The notes: generated by a model not told the origin, from the sequence alone. Positions 38,538-48,528 are shown, numbered from the stretch's first letter. The stretch is 54,893 bases of DNA from Verrucomicrobiota bacterium (GCA_030625775.1 DAOUQC010000023.1:1-54893), one strand, 5' to 3'. Made by a program: numbers and translations.

Positions 38538-38720
38538 TGTATTTACGGCTATCATTATCAATTCCTGAACCAACCAGTCCTTCATTCAGACTTCATCAGC
38601 TCCCTACCTGTTAGTATTTCACTGGCCCGATGTCAAAAACCAAGTTTATGACCCTACTCTGCTGACACTTCCTGTAACTTCTTTCTTGCACCAAACTACT
38701 ATACTGGGCAACACTCACCT

Positions 38721-39425
38721 GTGGCCTCTGGAAAAGAACGAATACTCGATTTACCCGATGATGAAAAGCCTCGGGAGAAACTCAAACAACGTGGTGCCTC
38801 AGCACTGACCGACGCTGAGTTGTTGGCACTCTTTTTTGGCACCGGCCTACCCGGCCTGAACGCCATAGGAATGGGGCGCCAGCTTATTCGGCAATTCGGC
38901 TCGCTGCAGGCCCTGTCCCGGCGCAGTCTGGAAGACCTGATGCAAATCAAGGGCATTGGTCCGGCAAAAGCCTCTCAATTGGCAGCGATTTTTGAATTTG
39001 GAAAACGTCTGGCCCTCGAACGACGATCCCAGTCCCCACTCGACAGCCCGGATGCCGTTTATGACCTGCTCGGCCCCACCCTTCAATCCCTCGAGCACGA
39101 ATCGCTGCAAGTGATCCTCCTCAATACCAAATACCACCTCATCCAGATCCAGGAAATTTCCCGTGGAGGCCTCAATGAATGCATCGCCCACCCGCGGGAG
39201 ATCTTTCGCGCCGCAATCACCCACTCCGCTTATGCTTTCATCCTGGTGCATAACCATCCCAGCGGCGATCCTGCCCCCAGCAGTGCCGACCGCAAGTTGA
39301 CCCGGCAGTTGAAACAAGCCAGCGAACACATCAGCATTGAAATGCTCGATCACATCATCATCGGCACACCTTCCACCCATTCGCAGCAAGCTTATTTCAG
39401 TTTCCGGGAAATGGGTTTGTTATAA
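38721..39425 (+). CDS. radC: RadC/JAB-domain DNA repair protein
   Basis: A 234-residue RadC protein. An N-terminal helix-hairpin-helix region (MQIKGIGPAKASQLAAIFE) precedes the JAB metalloprotease-like domain with FILVHNHPSGDPAPSSADRK, the HxHPSGx(5)SxxD motif. The start appears to be GTG at 38721. The biochemical role of RadC is unsettled despite its name. The gene is followed by lpxA about 65 bp downstream. Confidence 0.93.
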   Translation: MASGKERILDLPDDEKPREKLKQRGASALTDAELLALFFGTGLPGLNAIGMGRQLIRQFGSLQALSRRSLEDLMQIKGIGPAKASQLAAIFEFGKRLALERRSQSPLDSPDAVYDLLGPTLQSLEHESLQVILLNTKYHLIQIQEISRGGLNECIAHPREIFRAAITHSAYAFILVHNHPSGDPAPSSADRKLTRQLKQASEHISIEMLDHIIIGTPSTHSQQAYFSFREMGLL

Positions 39426-39491
39426 GGATCCCCGCTGAGCTTTAGATCGTTGCGCTTTCACATTCTTTCACTTACAGGTTTGCCTGTAACC

Positions 39492-40271
39492 TTGAAAATA
39501 CACAAGACAGCTATCATCAGCCCGGAAGCAGACATCGCCGACGATGTCGAAATTGGTGCATTTTCCATCATTGAAGCCAACTCCACCATAGGCCATGGTT
39601 CCCGAATACATTCGCACGTGCATCTCCTGGGTGAAGTTTCCCTTGGAGAGAATTGCCACATCTGGCCCGGCAGCATCATCGGTGGTGATCCACAATCGAT
39701 TGGTTTCGATCCTCAAACCCGCAGCGCCGTTGTCATTGGGTCCGGTACTACGATTCGGGAAAATGTCACCATTCACCGCAGTTTGACCGAAGGCGGCAAA
39801 ACGGTGATCGGTCAGAATAACTTCTTCATGGTCGGCACCCACCTGGGCCATGACTGTGTTATTGGAGACAATAACATTCTCGCCAACAATACCATGCTCG
39901 GAGGGCACATCACCGTCGGCAACCACTGCTTCCTCGGCGGGGGCGCCGGCATTCATCAATTTGCCCGAATCGGCGACTACGTCATGCTGCAGGGACACGC
40001 TTCGATATCCCAGGACATCCCACCCTATGTCACCGCAGCCGGCTTGAACAATATTGTAGGATTAAACTCAATCGGCCTGCGTAGAGCGGGTTTTGATCCG
40101 GCTACCCGACGGGAAATCAAGCAAGCCTACCTGCTTTTTTACCGCCAGGAGCTGAACAGACAACAAGCCATCGAAACAGCCAGTGAAAAATCATGGGGCG
40201 AAGAAGCGAATATTTTTATCAATTTTTTGAGTCAAAAGTCAAAACTCGGCTATTGTATGCGCACCAGATAA
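39492..40271 (+). CDS. lpxA: Acyl-ACP--UDP-N-acetylglucosamine O-acyltransferase
   Basis: A left-handed beta-helix hexapeptide-repeat acyltransferase, the first step of lipid A synthesis. Visible marks are IHKTAIISPEADIADDVEIG at the N-terminus, the catalytic His region VGTHLGHDCVIGDNN, AGIHQFARIGDYVMLQGHA and GLNSIGLRRAGF. I start at TTG 39492, which gives about 259 residues, the usual LpxA size. The frame extends to a TTG at 39450 and the true start is uncertain. Its presence indicates an LPS-bearing outer membrane. No lpxB, lpxD or fabZ is adjacent. Confidence 0.92.
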   Translation: MKIHKTAIISPEADIADDVEIGAFSIIEANSTIGHGSRIHSHVHLLGEVSLGENCHIWPGSIIGGDPQSIGFDPQTRSAVVIGSGTTIRENVTIHRSLTEGGKTVIGQNNFFMVGTHLGHDCVIGDNNILANNTMLGGHITVGNHCFLGGGAGIHQFARIGDYVMLQGHASISQDIPPYVTAAGLNNIVGLNSIGLRRAGFDPATRREIKQAYLLFYRQELNRQQAIETASEKSWGEEANIFINFLSQKSKLGYCMRTR

Positions 40272-40377
40272 GGGCCTTTATAATGTAATCTACTAATAGT
40301 TTTAGTAGGGAAATTGCAGTTTTTAGTGGTTTTTTACTCAATTTATTGTTAAAAAGCATGTTTCTACTGTAGACGCC

Positions 40378-40405
40378 TTGCGGTTTGGCTGTAAAATTTT
40401 ACAAT
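40378..40405 (+). promoter_or_regulatory. Possible sigma-70 promoter of the OstA/LptD-like gene
   Basis: TTGCGG (40378-40383) and TACAAT (40400-40405) are 16 bp apart in the AT-rich spacer, about 55 bp before the ATG at 40461. The match is moderate. Confidence 0.3.
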
Positions 40406-40460
40406 TCCTAATAATTAGAATTTCCATATACTTTCGTGATTGCGATTTAAATGCGATCCC

Positions 40461-42977
40461 ATGAAACCATTTTTTCTCCATCAAAGCGTAATGAGAACCT
40501 TACCACGTAAAGCCCTGCCGATCATTTTCGGTCTAGTCACCGGATTAACCAGCTTGCTGTCTATCCCGCAAACTTTTGCCCAGCTTGATGCCGCAGCCAA
40601 GCAACTTGAAAAATTGGACGGAGTCGATGGAGCGGTTGTCGATCAGGCAGTCAGCAACGCCGCACAGGCAGTCGACCTTGCTTCAAATCTCGAGATCCAA
40701 AGTGACGAGACCAGTTTCGATGAGCAAATGGGCATAGCCAAAGCAAAAGGCAATGTGGAAATCAATTACAAAGGTATCACAATTCAAGCCGACCAGGCAG
40801 AGTTCCATCAGACTACCGGCGATGTTTTTGCCCGCGGCAACGTAATCATTTACAAAGATGGAGGGTCCTACACAGCCGAAGAAGCCATCTACAACATCAA
40901 TACCGGTGAAATGACAGCCTCCAGCCTTCGTGGAGCATTGATTCCGATCTATTACGATGCCAACGACATTGAGATCCCGACCAGCGCAACCGACATGATC
41001 GAAATGACCGATTCATGGTTCACCACCGATGACAGCGCCGAGCCTTCCTTCAAAATAAAAGCCAAGCGCATTCGTGTTTACCCAGGTGAACGGGTCACCT
41101 TCAAAAACATGAAGTTCTATGCCGGTGATACTCCGATCCTTTGGTTGCCTTATCTTTCGCAACCATTGGATGACGAACTCGGTTATTTTTTCACTCCTGG
41201 TTACAACAGCGGTTGGGGAGGCTTCCTACTGAATCAATACGGCTTCATGATTGGCGACCACACTCTGGCACAAGCTCAATTCGATCTTCGCAGCAGTCGC
41301 GGGATCGGCGGCGGAATCGAGTTCAAATCGCAAAGATACCGCAACAATGAAAACTTCGGCCGCCTCAAGCTTTATTTTGCCAGTGATAACGAACCTAACA
41401 TCAACTACGGAGGGCAGGAGCGTGCCACCGATCTGAGTTCCGAGCGTTACCGCATCAACCTTCAACACCGGGTGTACTTCCCCGGCCCGGAAAAAAGTAC
41501 TCTTTACCTGGATATTGATCTCAACAAACTGAGCGACGCCTTTGTTTACAATGACTTTTTTCCTCGCGAATTCACTGTCGATCCCAAACCCGATAACATC
41601 CTCAACTTGGTAAAAACCGATCCTCGTGGCACACTGTCGCTCACCGGGCGTTTCCAGTTGAATGATTTTTTCCAAACGGACACCCGCCTGCCCGAGCTTG
41701 CTCTTGATGTCACCCGCCAGCCCATTTTTGACTCAGGTATATTTTACCAGGGCTACACAACCTTCGGCATTCTCCAGGAAGAACTGGCTGACGATGTGCG
41801 TGGCCTCAGTGAAGCCAGCCGAAAAATTCAGGGAAATTACCTGAGAATGATTGATGCAGGCAAAGCCGAAATAAAAGACGGAAAACTTGTCACCGTTGTT
41901 AAAGATGGTGAGGAAAGCGTGGTACTGGAAGAGGAATTCAACGAAGACGATTCAAGATCACTGCTCAACAACCTCGACCTGCTGCTCGACGATCGCAGCT
42001 TCACCCGTTTTGACACTTATCACGAAATCCTTTACCCGGCAGCCATCGGCGGCTGGCTGTCTTTCGTTCCACGTGCCGGTGTTGGTTACACCAAGTATTA
42101 CGATGTGGGCGCAGCAAACGTTGGCGATCAGGATCGCACGACTTTCCATCTCGGATTCGATGCCTCTTTCAAAGTCTCCAAAGTTTACCCCAATGCCGTC
42201 TCTGAAGCCATGGGCATCAATGAGCTGCGCCATATCGCGCAACCTTACGTTAATTACTCCTTTGTCAGCGCTGATTCCCCGGCTGAAGGCTTTGCCACCC
42301 GCATCGACCGCCTGACCCCCACCACCCGCCTGCGCCCTCTGGATCTGCCGATGTACACCGCAGTCGACGATATCCGCAGTTGGAACATTGGCCGTATCGG
42401 CATGGTCAACCGCCTGCAAACCAAGCGCAATCAAGGGACTTTCGGCTGGTTCGAAATTAATACCTTCTTCGACACTTATCTTGATGACCCTGAATTCGAT
42501 CGCGATTTCTCCAACTTATTCAATAACATCACCTGGCGCCCACTGCCTTGGTTGGCCGCTCGAGTCAATTCCCAGATTCCCGTTTTTAATCAGGAAACAG
42601 ATTTTACCGAAGCCACCAGTGCGATCACCTTCATGCCTTGGAAATCCTTCCAATTCTCACTTGGCCAGTATTACCTCAGCGACCACCCCTTCTTCGTCGA
42701 CAGCAATTTGTATTCTCTGGGCACATACACCCGTCTTGGAGAAAACTGGGGTTTCAGCACCAGTCACCGCTTCGAATCAACTGACAATACCCTGGAAATT
42801 CAACAATACCAGATTCACCGTGATCTCTCTGCCTGGACAGCCTCCTTTGGTGGTATCATTCGTGACAGCCGACGTGGAGATGAAGAATGGGGGGTTGTGA
42901 TGAGCTTCACGCTTAAAGCATTCCCCAGAATCACCCTGCCTATCGACCTTCAGCCTGGCGGATTCGGCTCTAATTAA
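40461..42977 (+). CDS. LptD/OstA-like outer-membrane LPS assembly protein
   Basis: An 838-residue outer-membrane protein. After a signal peptide (ALPIIFGLVTGLTSLLSIPQTFAQ) comes an OstA/LptA-like beta-jellyroll (about 75-190: MGIAKAKGNVEINYKGITI and FARGNVIIYKDGG). A large barrel region of LptD type follows (FLLNQYGFMIGDH, repeated aromatic beta strands) to the C-terminus. LptD inserts lipopolysaccharide in the outer leaflet. The conserved LptD disulfide cysteines are not evident; the mature chain seems nearly Cys-free, so oxidative folding as in E. coli is unlikely. Start could also be ATG 40491. Confidence 0.8.
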   Translation: MKPFFLHQSVMRTLPRKALPIIFGLVTGLTSLLSIPQTFAQLDAAAKQLEKLDGVDGAVVDQAVSNAAQAVDLASNLEIQSDETSFDEQMGIAKAKGNVEINYKGITIQADQAEFHQTTGDVFARGNVIIYKDGGSYTAEEAIYNINTGEMTASSLRGALIPIYYDANDIEIPTSATDMIEMTDSWFTTDDSAEPSFKIKAKRIRVYPGERVTFKNMKFYAGDTPILWLPYLSQPLDDELGYFFTPGYNSGWGGFLLNQYGFMIGDHTLAQAQFDLRSSRGIGGGIEFKSQRYRNNENFGRLKLYFASDNEPNINYGGQERATDLSSERYRINLQHRVYFPGPEKSTLYLDIDLNKLSDAFVYNDFFPREFTVDPKPDNILNLVKTDPRGTLSLTGRFQLNDFFQTDTRLPELALDVTRQPIFDSGIFYQGYTTFGILQEELADDVRGLSEASRKIQGNYLRMIDAGKAEIKDGKLVTVVKDGEESVVLEEEFNEDDSRSLLNNLDLLLDDRSFTRFDTYHEILYPAAIGGWLSFVPRAGVGYTKYYDVGAANVGDQDRTTFHLGFDASFKVSKVYPNAVSEAMGINELRHIAQPYVNYSFVSADSPAEGFATRIDRLTPTTRLRPLDLPMYTAVDDIRSWNIGRIGMVNRLQTKRNQGTFGWFEINTFFDTYLDDPEFDRDFSNLFNNITWRPLPWLAARVNSQIPVFNQETDFTEATSAITFMPWKSFQFSLGQYYLSDHPFFVDSNLYSLGTYTRLGENWGFSTSHRFESTDNTLEIQQYQIHRDLSAWTASFGGIIRDSRRGDEEWGVVMSFTLKAFPRITLPIDLQPGGFGSN

Positions 42978-43155
42978 TCGAGCGAGTCCCCAATTGCTGG
43001 AAAACCTTGTCTGAGTCTGTTCTCTTTCGGGTTTTCATCTCCATCTTTAAAGCTGACAAGCTATCCATCGCAGATGGCTTTGGTGATTTTCACTGGAGTA
43101 TCGATGAAGTTGGGTATATTGGCGCTTCTTATCTTAAGCCACTCGCTCAATTTTT

Positions 43156-44484
43156 ATGAAAATCACTATTATCGGATCCGGCTACGTTGGCCTTACTACG
43201 GGAGCTTGTTTTGCGGAGGTTGGCCACGAGGTTCTTTGTGTCGACAATGACGAGAAAAAAATTGCCCGTCTATTGAAGGGAGATATCCCGATTTATGAAC
43301 CTGGTCTCGAAGAAATCGTCCTGAAAAATGTGGCCTCTGGCAACTTGCGCTTCACCACTTCGACTGGGGATGGGGTCAAAAGCGGGGAAGTTATTTTCAT
43401 CGCCGTCCCGACTCCCCCCAATGAAGACGGCAGTGTCGACCTGCATTTTATCGAGAAAGTGGCTCGTGAGATTTCACCGGCTCTAGAGGGATACAAAGTA
43501 GTGGTAGACAAAAGCACCGTGCCGGTGAACACCGGTGAAAAAGTTGCTGAAACCATCAAGCGTTATGCCCCGGATGCCGATTTTGATGTGGTCAGTAACC
43601 CGGAATTCCTTCGTGAAGGCTGCGCCGTCAGCGATTTAATGAATCCTGATCGCATTGTGATCGGTGCCAACAGTGACCGTGCACTGGCATTGATGAAAAA
43701 AGTCTACGAACCCTTTGTGGCTCCTATTCTCGTAACCGACATCAACAGCGCCGAACTGATCAAACACGCTGCCAATTCCTTTTTGGCCCTGAAAATTTCC
43801 TACATCAATGCAGTTTCAGCTGTTTGTGAAGCTACCGGAGCCGATATAGAAATGGTCGCCGAAGGCATCGGCACGGATAAACGGATCGGCCGGGCCTTTC
43901 TCAATGCCGGTTTAGGATACGGTGGTTCCTGTTTTCCCAAAGACATCGCTGCTTTTATCGCCATCAGTGATCAACTTGGAACCCCCTTCAACCTGTTAAA
44001 AGAAGTCGAACGGATCAATGCCAATCAACTCGAGCGTTTCATTGATCGAATCCGCAAAAAACTCTGGGTTTTGCAGGAGAAAAAAATTGCCGTCTGGGGA
44101 CTCTCCTTCAAACCGGATACCGATGATGTTCGTTGCTCTGTGGCTATTGAACTGGTTGAAAAACTGGTTGAAGAAGGAGCTGAAATTACCGCCTACGATC
44201 CGCAAGGTGCGCAAAAGGCAAAAGAATTACCGGTAGGAGAAAAAATCAAAATTGTTGATTCTGCCGCTGAAGCTACCAAGGGAGCCGAAGCCCTGATCAT
44301 CGCTACTGAATGGCCTGAATTTGCTTCTGCCGATTTTTCCGCCATTCGGGATAGCATGCTCTCCCCACTGATTTTTGACGGACGAAATCTGCTCGACCCT
44401 CGAAAAATGACCCAGCTCGGTTTCGAATACCACGGTATTGGGAGAGCTCCGGTTAACGGGGAATCCTCCGGAGAAAACAACTAA
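43156..44484 (+). CDS. UDP-glucose/GDP-mannose 6-dehydrogenase family, probably UDP-glucose dehydrogenase
   Basis: A 442-residue nucleotide-sugar dehydrogenase. It has the N-terminal Rossmann motif IIGSGYVGLTTGACFA, IPIYEPGLEEIV, VSNPEFLREGCAVSDLMNPDRIVIG, the catalytic Cys in GLGYGGSCFPKDI and the C-terminal domain VWGLSFKPDTDDVR. The enzyme oxidises UDP-glucose to UDP-glucuronate with two NAD+, feeding capsule or LPS sugars. GDP-mannose or UDP-ManNAc specificity cannot be excluded. A short spacer (63 bp) leads to rsmB. Confidence 0.93.
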   Translation: MKITIIGSGYVGLTTGACFAEVGHEVLCVDNDEKKIARLLKGDIPIYEPGLEEIVLKNVASGNLRFTTSTGDGVKSGEVIFIAVPTPPNEDGSVDLHFIEKVAREISPALEGYKVVVDKSTVPVNTGEKVAETIKRYAPDADFDVVSNPEFLREGCAVSDLMNPDRIVIGANSDRALALMKKVYEPFVAPILVTDINSAELIKHAANSFLALKISYINAVSAVCEATGADIEMVAEGIGTDKRIGRAFLNAGLGYGGSCFPKDIAAFIAISDQLGTPFNLLKEVERINANQLERFIDRIRKKLWVLQEKKIAVWGLSFKPDTDDVRCSVAIELVEKLVEEGAEITAYDPQGAQKAKELPVGEKIKIVDSAAEATKGAEALIIATEWPEFASADFSAIRDSMLSPLIFDGRNLLDPRKMTQLGFEYHGIGRAPVNGESSGENN

Positions 44485-44546
44485 CCCTGCCATCATTTCA
44501 GGCCACCCCGCCTGGATTTCTGGTAAGAAACGGAAACTCACCTCTT

Positions 44547-45824
44547 ATGGCTTCACCCAAACTGAGAAGTATCACACTGAAATGCTTGGAGCGCTGGGAA
44601 AACGAAACCGTGCACGCCGACCGGATACTTTCCGACCTGAGTAAAAAACACAATCTGGAACCTCGCGATCACGCTTTCGTTCAGCAAATTTTCTACGGCA
44701 TCATCCGCAATCTTACCTTGCTCGATGTCTGCATCGATCATTTGCGCAATCACAAAGGACTCAAACACCGCCTCCGCCTCATACTGCGCATTGGCCTGTT
44801 CCAACTCCGCCACACCAACATCGCTGCCCACGCAGTGATTAATGAAACTGTCGGGCTCGCCGACAATCGACAAACCCGTTCTCTCGTCAACGCCATCTTG
44901 CGCAATGCGCAACGCAAACAAGAAGAACTCGATGAACTCGTCGCTTCACTTCCACTGGATGAAACCTACTCCCAACCCGCTTTTTTAATCGAACGTTGGA
45001 GCCGTCATTTTGGTGAAAAAGAAGCCGAACAACTCTGTGCCTGGAACAACGAAGCTCCCTCCGTCTATTTGCGACTCAACTCGCTGAGTCAGAACAAAGA
45101 AGGTTTGCAAGCCATACGGGATTCGAAATCCACCCATCCCGTAGAAGGTGCTCCCGATGATTTCCTCCGTTTGACCGGCCCCGTTCCCAGTGACTGGATC
45201 AACCAGGGCCTGATCTATATCCAAGACCCCAGCACCAGTCTCTCCTGCCAACTGCTCGAAGCCAAACCCGGCCAGAACATCCTCGACGCCTGCGCCGCAC
45301 CTGGAGGCAAAACCATCTGGCTGGCTGGAGCGATGGAAAACTCCGGCAGCATCATCGCCGCCGACTGCGATGAATACCGGCTCGTCCGCCTGCAGGAAAA
45401 CCTCGACCGCAGCCACGTCGGCAATTACCAACTGCGCCAAATCGATTGGGCCCAACCTGACACCTCCGCATCCGACTTTCCCAAACCCGCTTCTTTTGAC
45501 AGCATTCTCATTGATGCCCCCTGCAGCAATACCGGTGTCATCAAAAGGCGCATCGATGTGCGCTGGCGGCTGAGGCCCGAAGACTTCCTCAGCATGCAAA
45601 AACAGCAACTTGAGATCGTCAGGAACTGCCTGCCCCTGCTCAAGCCTGGCGGCCATCTGGTTTACAGCACTTGCTCGCTCGAAGCTGAAGAAAACCAGGA
45701 GCTCATCGAGATCCTGCTCAAAGAATTCCCAAGCCTGGAACTCGAAACCAGCCGGGAAAGCCTGCCCTGGCAGGATGGATTTGATGGAGCCTTTGCAGCT
45801 CGACTGAGACTGAAAGCCTCCTGA
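44547..45824 (+). CDS. rsmB: 16S rRNA m5C methyltransferase RsmB
   Basis: A 425-residue protein with a NusB-like RNA-binding N-terminal domain (VQQIFYGIIRNLTLLD, AHAVINETVGLA) and a SAM-dependent RNA m5C methyltransferase domain. Motifs are DACAAPGGKTIWLAG (SAM binding), IDAPCSNTGVIKRRIDVRW (first Cys) and VYSTCSLEAEENQ (catalytic Cys). The family methylates C967 of 16S rRNA. No fmt or def neighbours are present, so the usual E. coli context is lost. Confidence 0.93.
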   Translation: MASPKLRSITLKCLERWENETVHADRILSDLSKKHNLEPRDHAFVQQIFYGIIRNLTLLDVCIDHLRNHKGLKHRLRLILRIGLFQLRHTNIAAHAVINETVGLADNRQTRSLVNAILRNAQRKQEELDELVASLPLDETYSQPAFLIERWSRHFGEKEAEQLCAWNNEAPSVYLRLNSLSQNKEGLQAIRDSKSTHPVEGAPDDFLRLTGPVPSDWINQGLIYIQDPSTSLSCQLLEAKPGQNILDACAAPGGKTIWLAGAMENSGSIIAADCDEYRLVRLQENLDRSHVGNYQLRQIDWAQPDTSASDFPKPASFDSILIDAPCSNTGVIKRRIDVRWRLRPEDFLSMQKQQLEIVRNCLPLLKPGGHLVYSTCSLEAEENQELIEILLKEFPSLELETSRESLPWQDGFDGAFAARLRLKAS

Positions 45825-45831
45825 AAATGCC

Positions 45832-46188
45832 CTACAAGGGGATCTTGTTGCCCTCGTCATCAACCCTCACCATCGTCACCTGGTTTGAAAAAACAGGCTC
45901 AGCCGATCGTTCATGCCCGGCAGCATGACGACACGTCACATCCACCTGATAGCTGACCGATGTCCGGCCTACTTTCACTTCATTGACCGATAGCATCAAA
46001 ATCGAACCTTCCTGGACCTTGTGGTGAAACTCTACTTTTTCCATTCCCACAGTCACAAAATGACATTTGGGACGGTCAAGACTGGCCGCAATCCAGGCCG
46101 CCTCATCCACCCACATCAGCATGTAACCACCGAATAAAAAACCGTAGTGATTCAAATGCTCCGGCCTGACCTGCTGCAACGTTTCCAT
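45832..46188 (-). CDS. Acyl-CoA thioesterase, hotdog fold (YciA-like)
   Basis: A 118-residue single hotdog domain. It opens with RPEHLNHYGFLFGGYMLMWVDE, the helix-containing signature of YciA/BFIT-type thioesterases (Asn, Gly-Gly and the conserved Asp), then SVNEVKVGRTSVSYQV. It would hydrolyse acyl-CoAs in the cytoplasm as an oligomer. The spacer before its ATG is a heptamer tract (see 46193-46220) that supplies repeated AGGA Shine-Dalgarno cores. It converges on rsmB with a 7-bp gap. Confidence 0.88.
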   Translation of the reverse strand: METLQQVRPEHLNHYGFLFGGYMLMWVDEAAWIAASLDRPKCHFVTVGMEKVEFHHKVQEGSILMLSVNEVKVGRTSVSYQVDVTCRHAAGHERSAEPVFSNQVTMVRVDDEGNKIPL

Positions 46189-46192
46189 TATC

Positions 46193-46220
46193 CTATCTCC
46201 TATCTCCTATCTCCTAATTC
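46193..46220. repeat. CTATCTC heptamer tandem tract
   Basis: Three exact CTATCTC units (46193-46213) are followed by CTAATTC. On the minus strand this reads (GAGATAG)n directly before the thioesterase ATG, giving several AGGA cores. Copy-number slippage would alter the spacer between the esterase stop and the thioesterase start. Confidence 0.75.
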
Positions 46221-48331
46221 TAAATGCCCATCCCCGCCCCCCATGGCTCCACCTGAGCCAATTTTTTTGATCCGAGTTCTGCATAACATTCCGGCAGATC
46301 GAACTTTCTCAACACTCCAGGCAAAAACGCGGCCAGAGGCCATTTGTAAAGCTCTGTCTGGGTCACATCAAAGTAACTCGTCAGGGCATTTTTGAGGGTG
46401 ACCTGTTTCACATTGTCGCAAAGCAGTGCCGCAAAAGTTGCCGGCAAAGCCCCCCACCCCTTGCCCACCAGATGAACATCCTTGTAGCCACGTGCTCCCA
46501 TCAAGTCCAGCACAGACAGCACATCGTAAGTCCTGCCACCAAGATAGGGTTTGTTAAACATCAGGGAATAGATTGCATAAAAATAATCAGCTCCATAATA
46601 CCCGTAAGGATCAGAAGACGGCGTGGTGCCCGGCTGCGAGTCACCAATGCCCCTTACATCACAGGCAAATACCCGTGTATCCGCCCCTTCTTTCTCGATG
46701 ACGTCATGCAGCAAGCTCTCCTCCCTCAGCTCGGCATCTGCTGACAGATGCGACACATAGAGCAAAGCCCGCCCCTTCCCTTCTGCTTTTGGTATCCGTG
46801 AATACAGGCGTTCATCACCCAGCATGGTGCAGATGGCCATTATTCCAGGGTCACTTTCCACTCCATAGTTGATGTAATACTTTTTCGGGTAATGCCGGGA
46901 GCTGCCGGAGGCCCTCAAAGTTCGAGCACGGGGAGCCTTTTCTCTTTTTGGCATCCGCAAGGCATCTTGAACAGCGGCCTTCAAAGCGTCTCCCTTCAGC
47001 GCCTGCTCTTTCCTCTTTATTTCCTGGCTTTTGGCTTTTGCCGATGTGAAAGAAAATACCGTGCGTGATTTCAACTCCTTCACCTGCCCGTTAGGTGTAC
47101 ACTGAAGGGTTTTGTCATCCTCAATCTGGATATCCGGTTCCGCTTCAACATCAGGCAAGCCCGTCGCTTTGTTAAACACATGATACATCGCCTCACGGTT
47201 TTCCTGGCTATAGCCGTGAGTCGACGGCCCGATGAACAGGCTGATATTGTCCTCCTTGCCCAGGAGGCGATAGAGATTTTTCAAACGCCCATAGGCCTCT
47301 TCCGCTCCGCGGGCATCAAAGTAGTCTTTTTCCTTGGCCAGAATCACTACCGGCTTGGGTGCCATCGCCGCTAGAAAATCATCGTGGTCCAAACCAAGAG
47401 CGAGTGATTTCGGCGGGCACTGCTCGGTATCCTGAGGCAGCTCATTTTCCATGTTATGCCTCCAGGTCGTCACAAAACAACTCGGTGCGCCCATCGCCCA
47501 ACGCGGCTCGACACCACACAACCAGGTTGTCATCGTTCCCCCTCCCGAATTCCCCGTAACCCCGATTTTTTTTGGATCCACCTCTTTACGTGTCAGCAGA
47601 TAATCCAAAGCCCTTATCCCGTCCCAGGCTCTCCACGTACCAAAAAATTCACCTATCAAAAACTGCTGGTTGCCCGCCTGGGCATGTTCCCGGGTTCCCC
47701 CGCCAGCCAGCGGCTTCAAATTGTCATCCAAATACTGCAAGCGCTCGCCCTGACCAATCGGGTCATAGATCAAAACCACGTATCCCTGTTTAGCCAAACC
47801 CTGGGCGTAGGATTGATAAGCCTCCGCTGCTTTTCCATTGCTCGAATGACCGCAGGTCCCCACCACCCCCGGCATAGGTGCCTCATGCCCTTTCGGGATG
47901 TAAAGATTGGCGGTCACCAGAAAACCCGGTCGACTTTCAAAAATCAGTTTTTCAATTTTGTAAGTCTCACGCTCGACAGTGCCGGTGATCCTTGCTTTCA
48001 AAGGTGATTTTTCCTGGGGAAAGGGAGAAAAAGCCGTTTTGATTTTTTCCTGCACTTCCTTCACATAGGCCTCGGCATCGGCTTTTGTTTTCAATTCCGA
48101 CTTGGCGAGCAAACCCTTCATTTCAACCCAGCTCACCTTACGAACAAAATGCTCCTGAACCATTCTGGGAAAACGGTTGAATGCCTGCATCTCCGGAGTT
48201 TTTGCCCCTTCAGCCGCCAACAGCTCAGTCACACCTGCCATTTCACTAAAAGTTAAACCGAATGCGGCTCCGCCAGCACCACGCAGCCAGTCTCTGCGCT
48301 CCATCAGGAAGGGGGTATTCTCTGTTTTCAT
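46220..48331 (-). CDS. Tat-exported two-domain alpha/beta hydrolase (acetylxylan esterase-like)
   Basis: A 703-residue protein. I start at ATG 48329-48331, placing the twin-arginine motif (MERRDWLRGAGGAAFG) about ten residues in; a longer frame adds a hydrophobic extension. The first alpha/beta-hydrolase domain (about 150-420) has VVGTCGHSSNGKA, YDPIGQGER and the nucleophile elbow GVTGNSGGGTM. The catalytic His is probably that in STHGYSQENRE. The second domain (about 500-700) keeps the fold pattern FACDVRGIGDSQP but its elbow reads LVGKGWGALP with no Ser, so it looks catalytically dead. Probably an esterase acting on polysaccharides in the periplasm. Confidence 0.82.
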   Translation of the reverse strand: MKTENTPFLMERRDWLRGAGGAAFGLTFSEMAGVTELLAAEGAKTPEMQAFNRFPRMVQEHFVRKVSWVEMKGLLAKSELKTKADAEAYVKEVQEKIKTAFSPFPQEKSPLKARITGTVERETYKIEKLIFESRPGFLVTANLYIPKGHEAPMPGVVGTCGHSSNGKAAEAYQSYAQGLAKQGYVVLIYDPIGQGERLQYLDDNLKPLAGGGTREHAQAGNQQFLIGEFFGTWRAWDGIRALDYLLTRKEVDPKKIGVTGNSGGGTMTTWLCGVEPRWAMGAPSCFVTTWRHNMENELPQDTEQCPPKSLALGLDHDDFLAAMAPKPVVILAKEKDYFDARGAEEAYGRLKNLYRLLGKEDNISLFIGPSTHGYSQENREAMYHVFNKATGLPDVEAEPDIQIEDDKTLQCTPNGQVKELKSRTVFSFTSAKAKSQEIKRKEQALKGDALKAAVQDALRMPKREKAPRARTLRASGSSRHYPKKYYINYGVESDPGIMAICTMLGDERLYSRIPKAEGKGRALLYVSHLSADAELREESLLHDVIEKEGADTRVFACDVRGIGDSQPGTTPSSDPYGYYGADYFYAIYSLMFNKPYLGGRTYDVLSVLDLMGARGYKDVHLVGKGWGALPATFAALLCDNVKQVTLKNALTSYFDVTQTELYKWPLAAFLPGVLRKFDLPECYAELGSKKLAQVEPWGAGMGI

Positions 48332-48528
48332 ATCATTATTAAGCTTGGCTTGGCTAAGAAGTGACAAAAACCCTACGCTCGCGAGGCAAAGACAGCAAAT
48401 CCAAATCAAGACACCATTTCACCGCCCTCGTGCAGGCAGCCCCGCCCCATGCGCCATTCCATCCTTGATATATTTTACTTTTTTCATAACTTGTATCTGC
48501 GACTATCACCCTTTCTCCCATTCATCCA

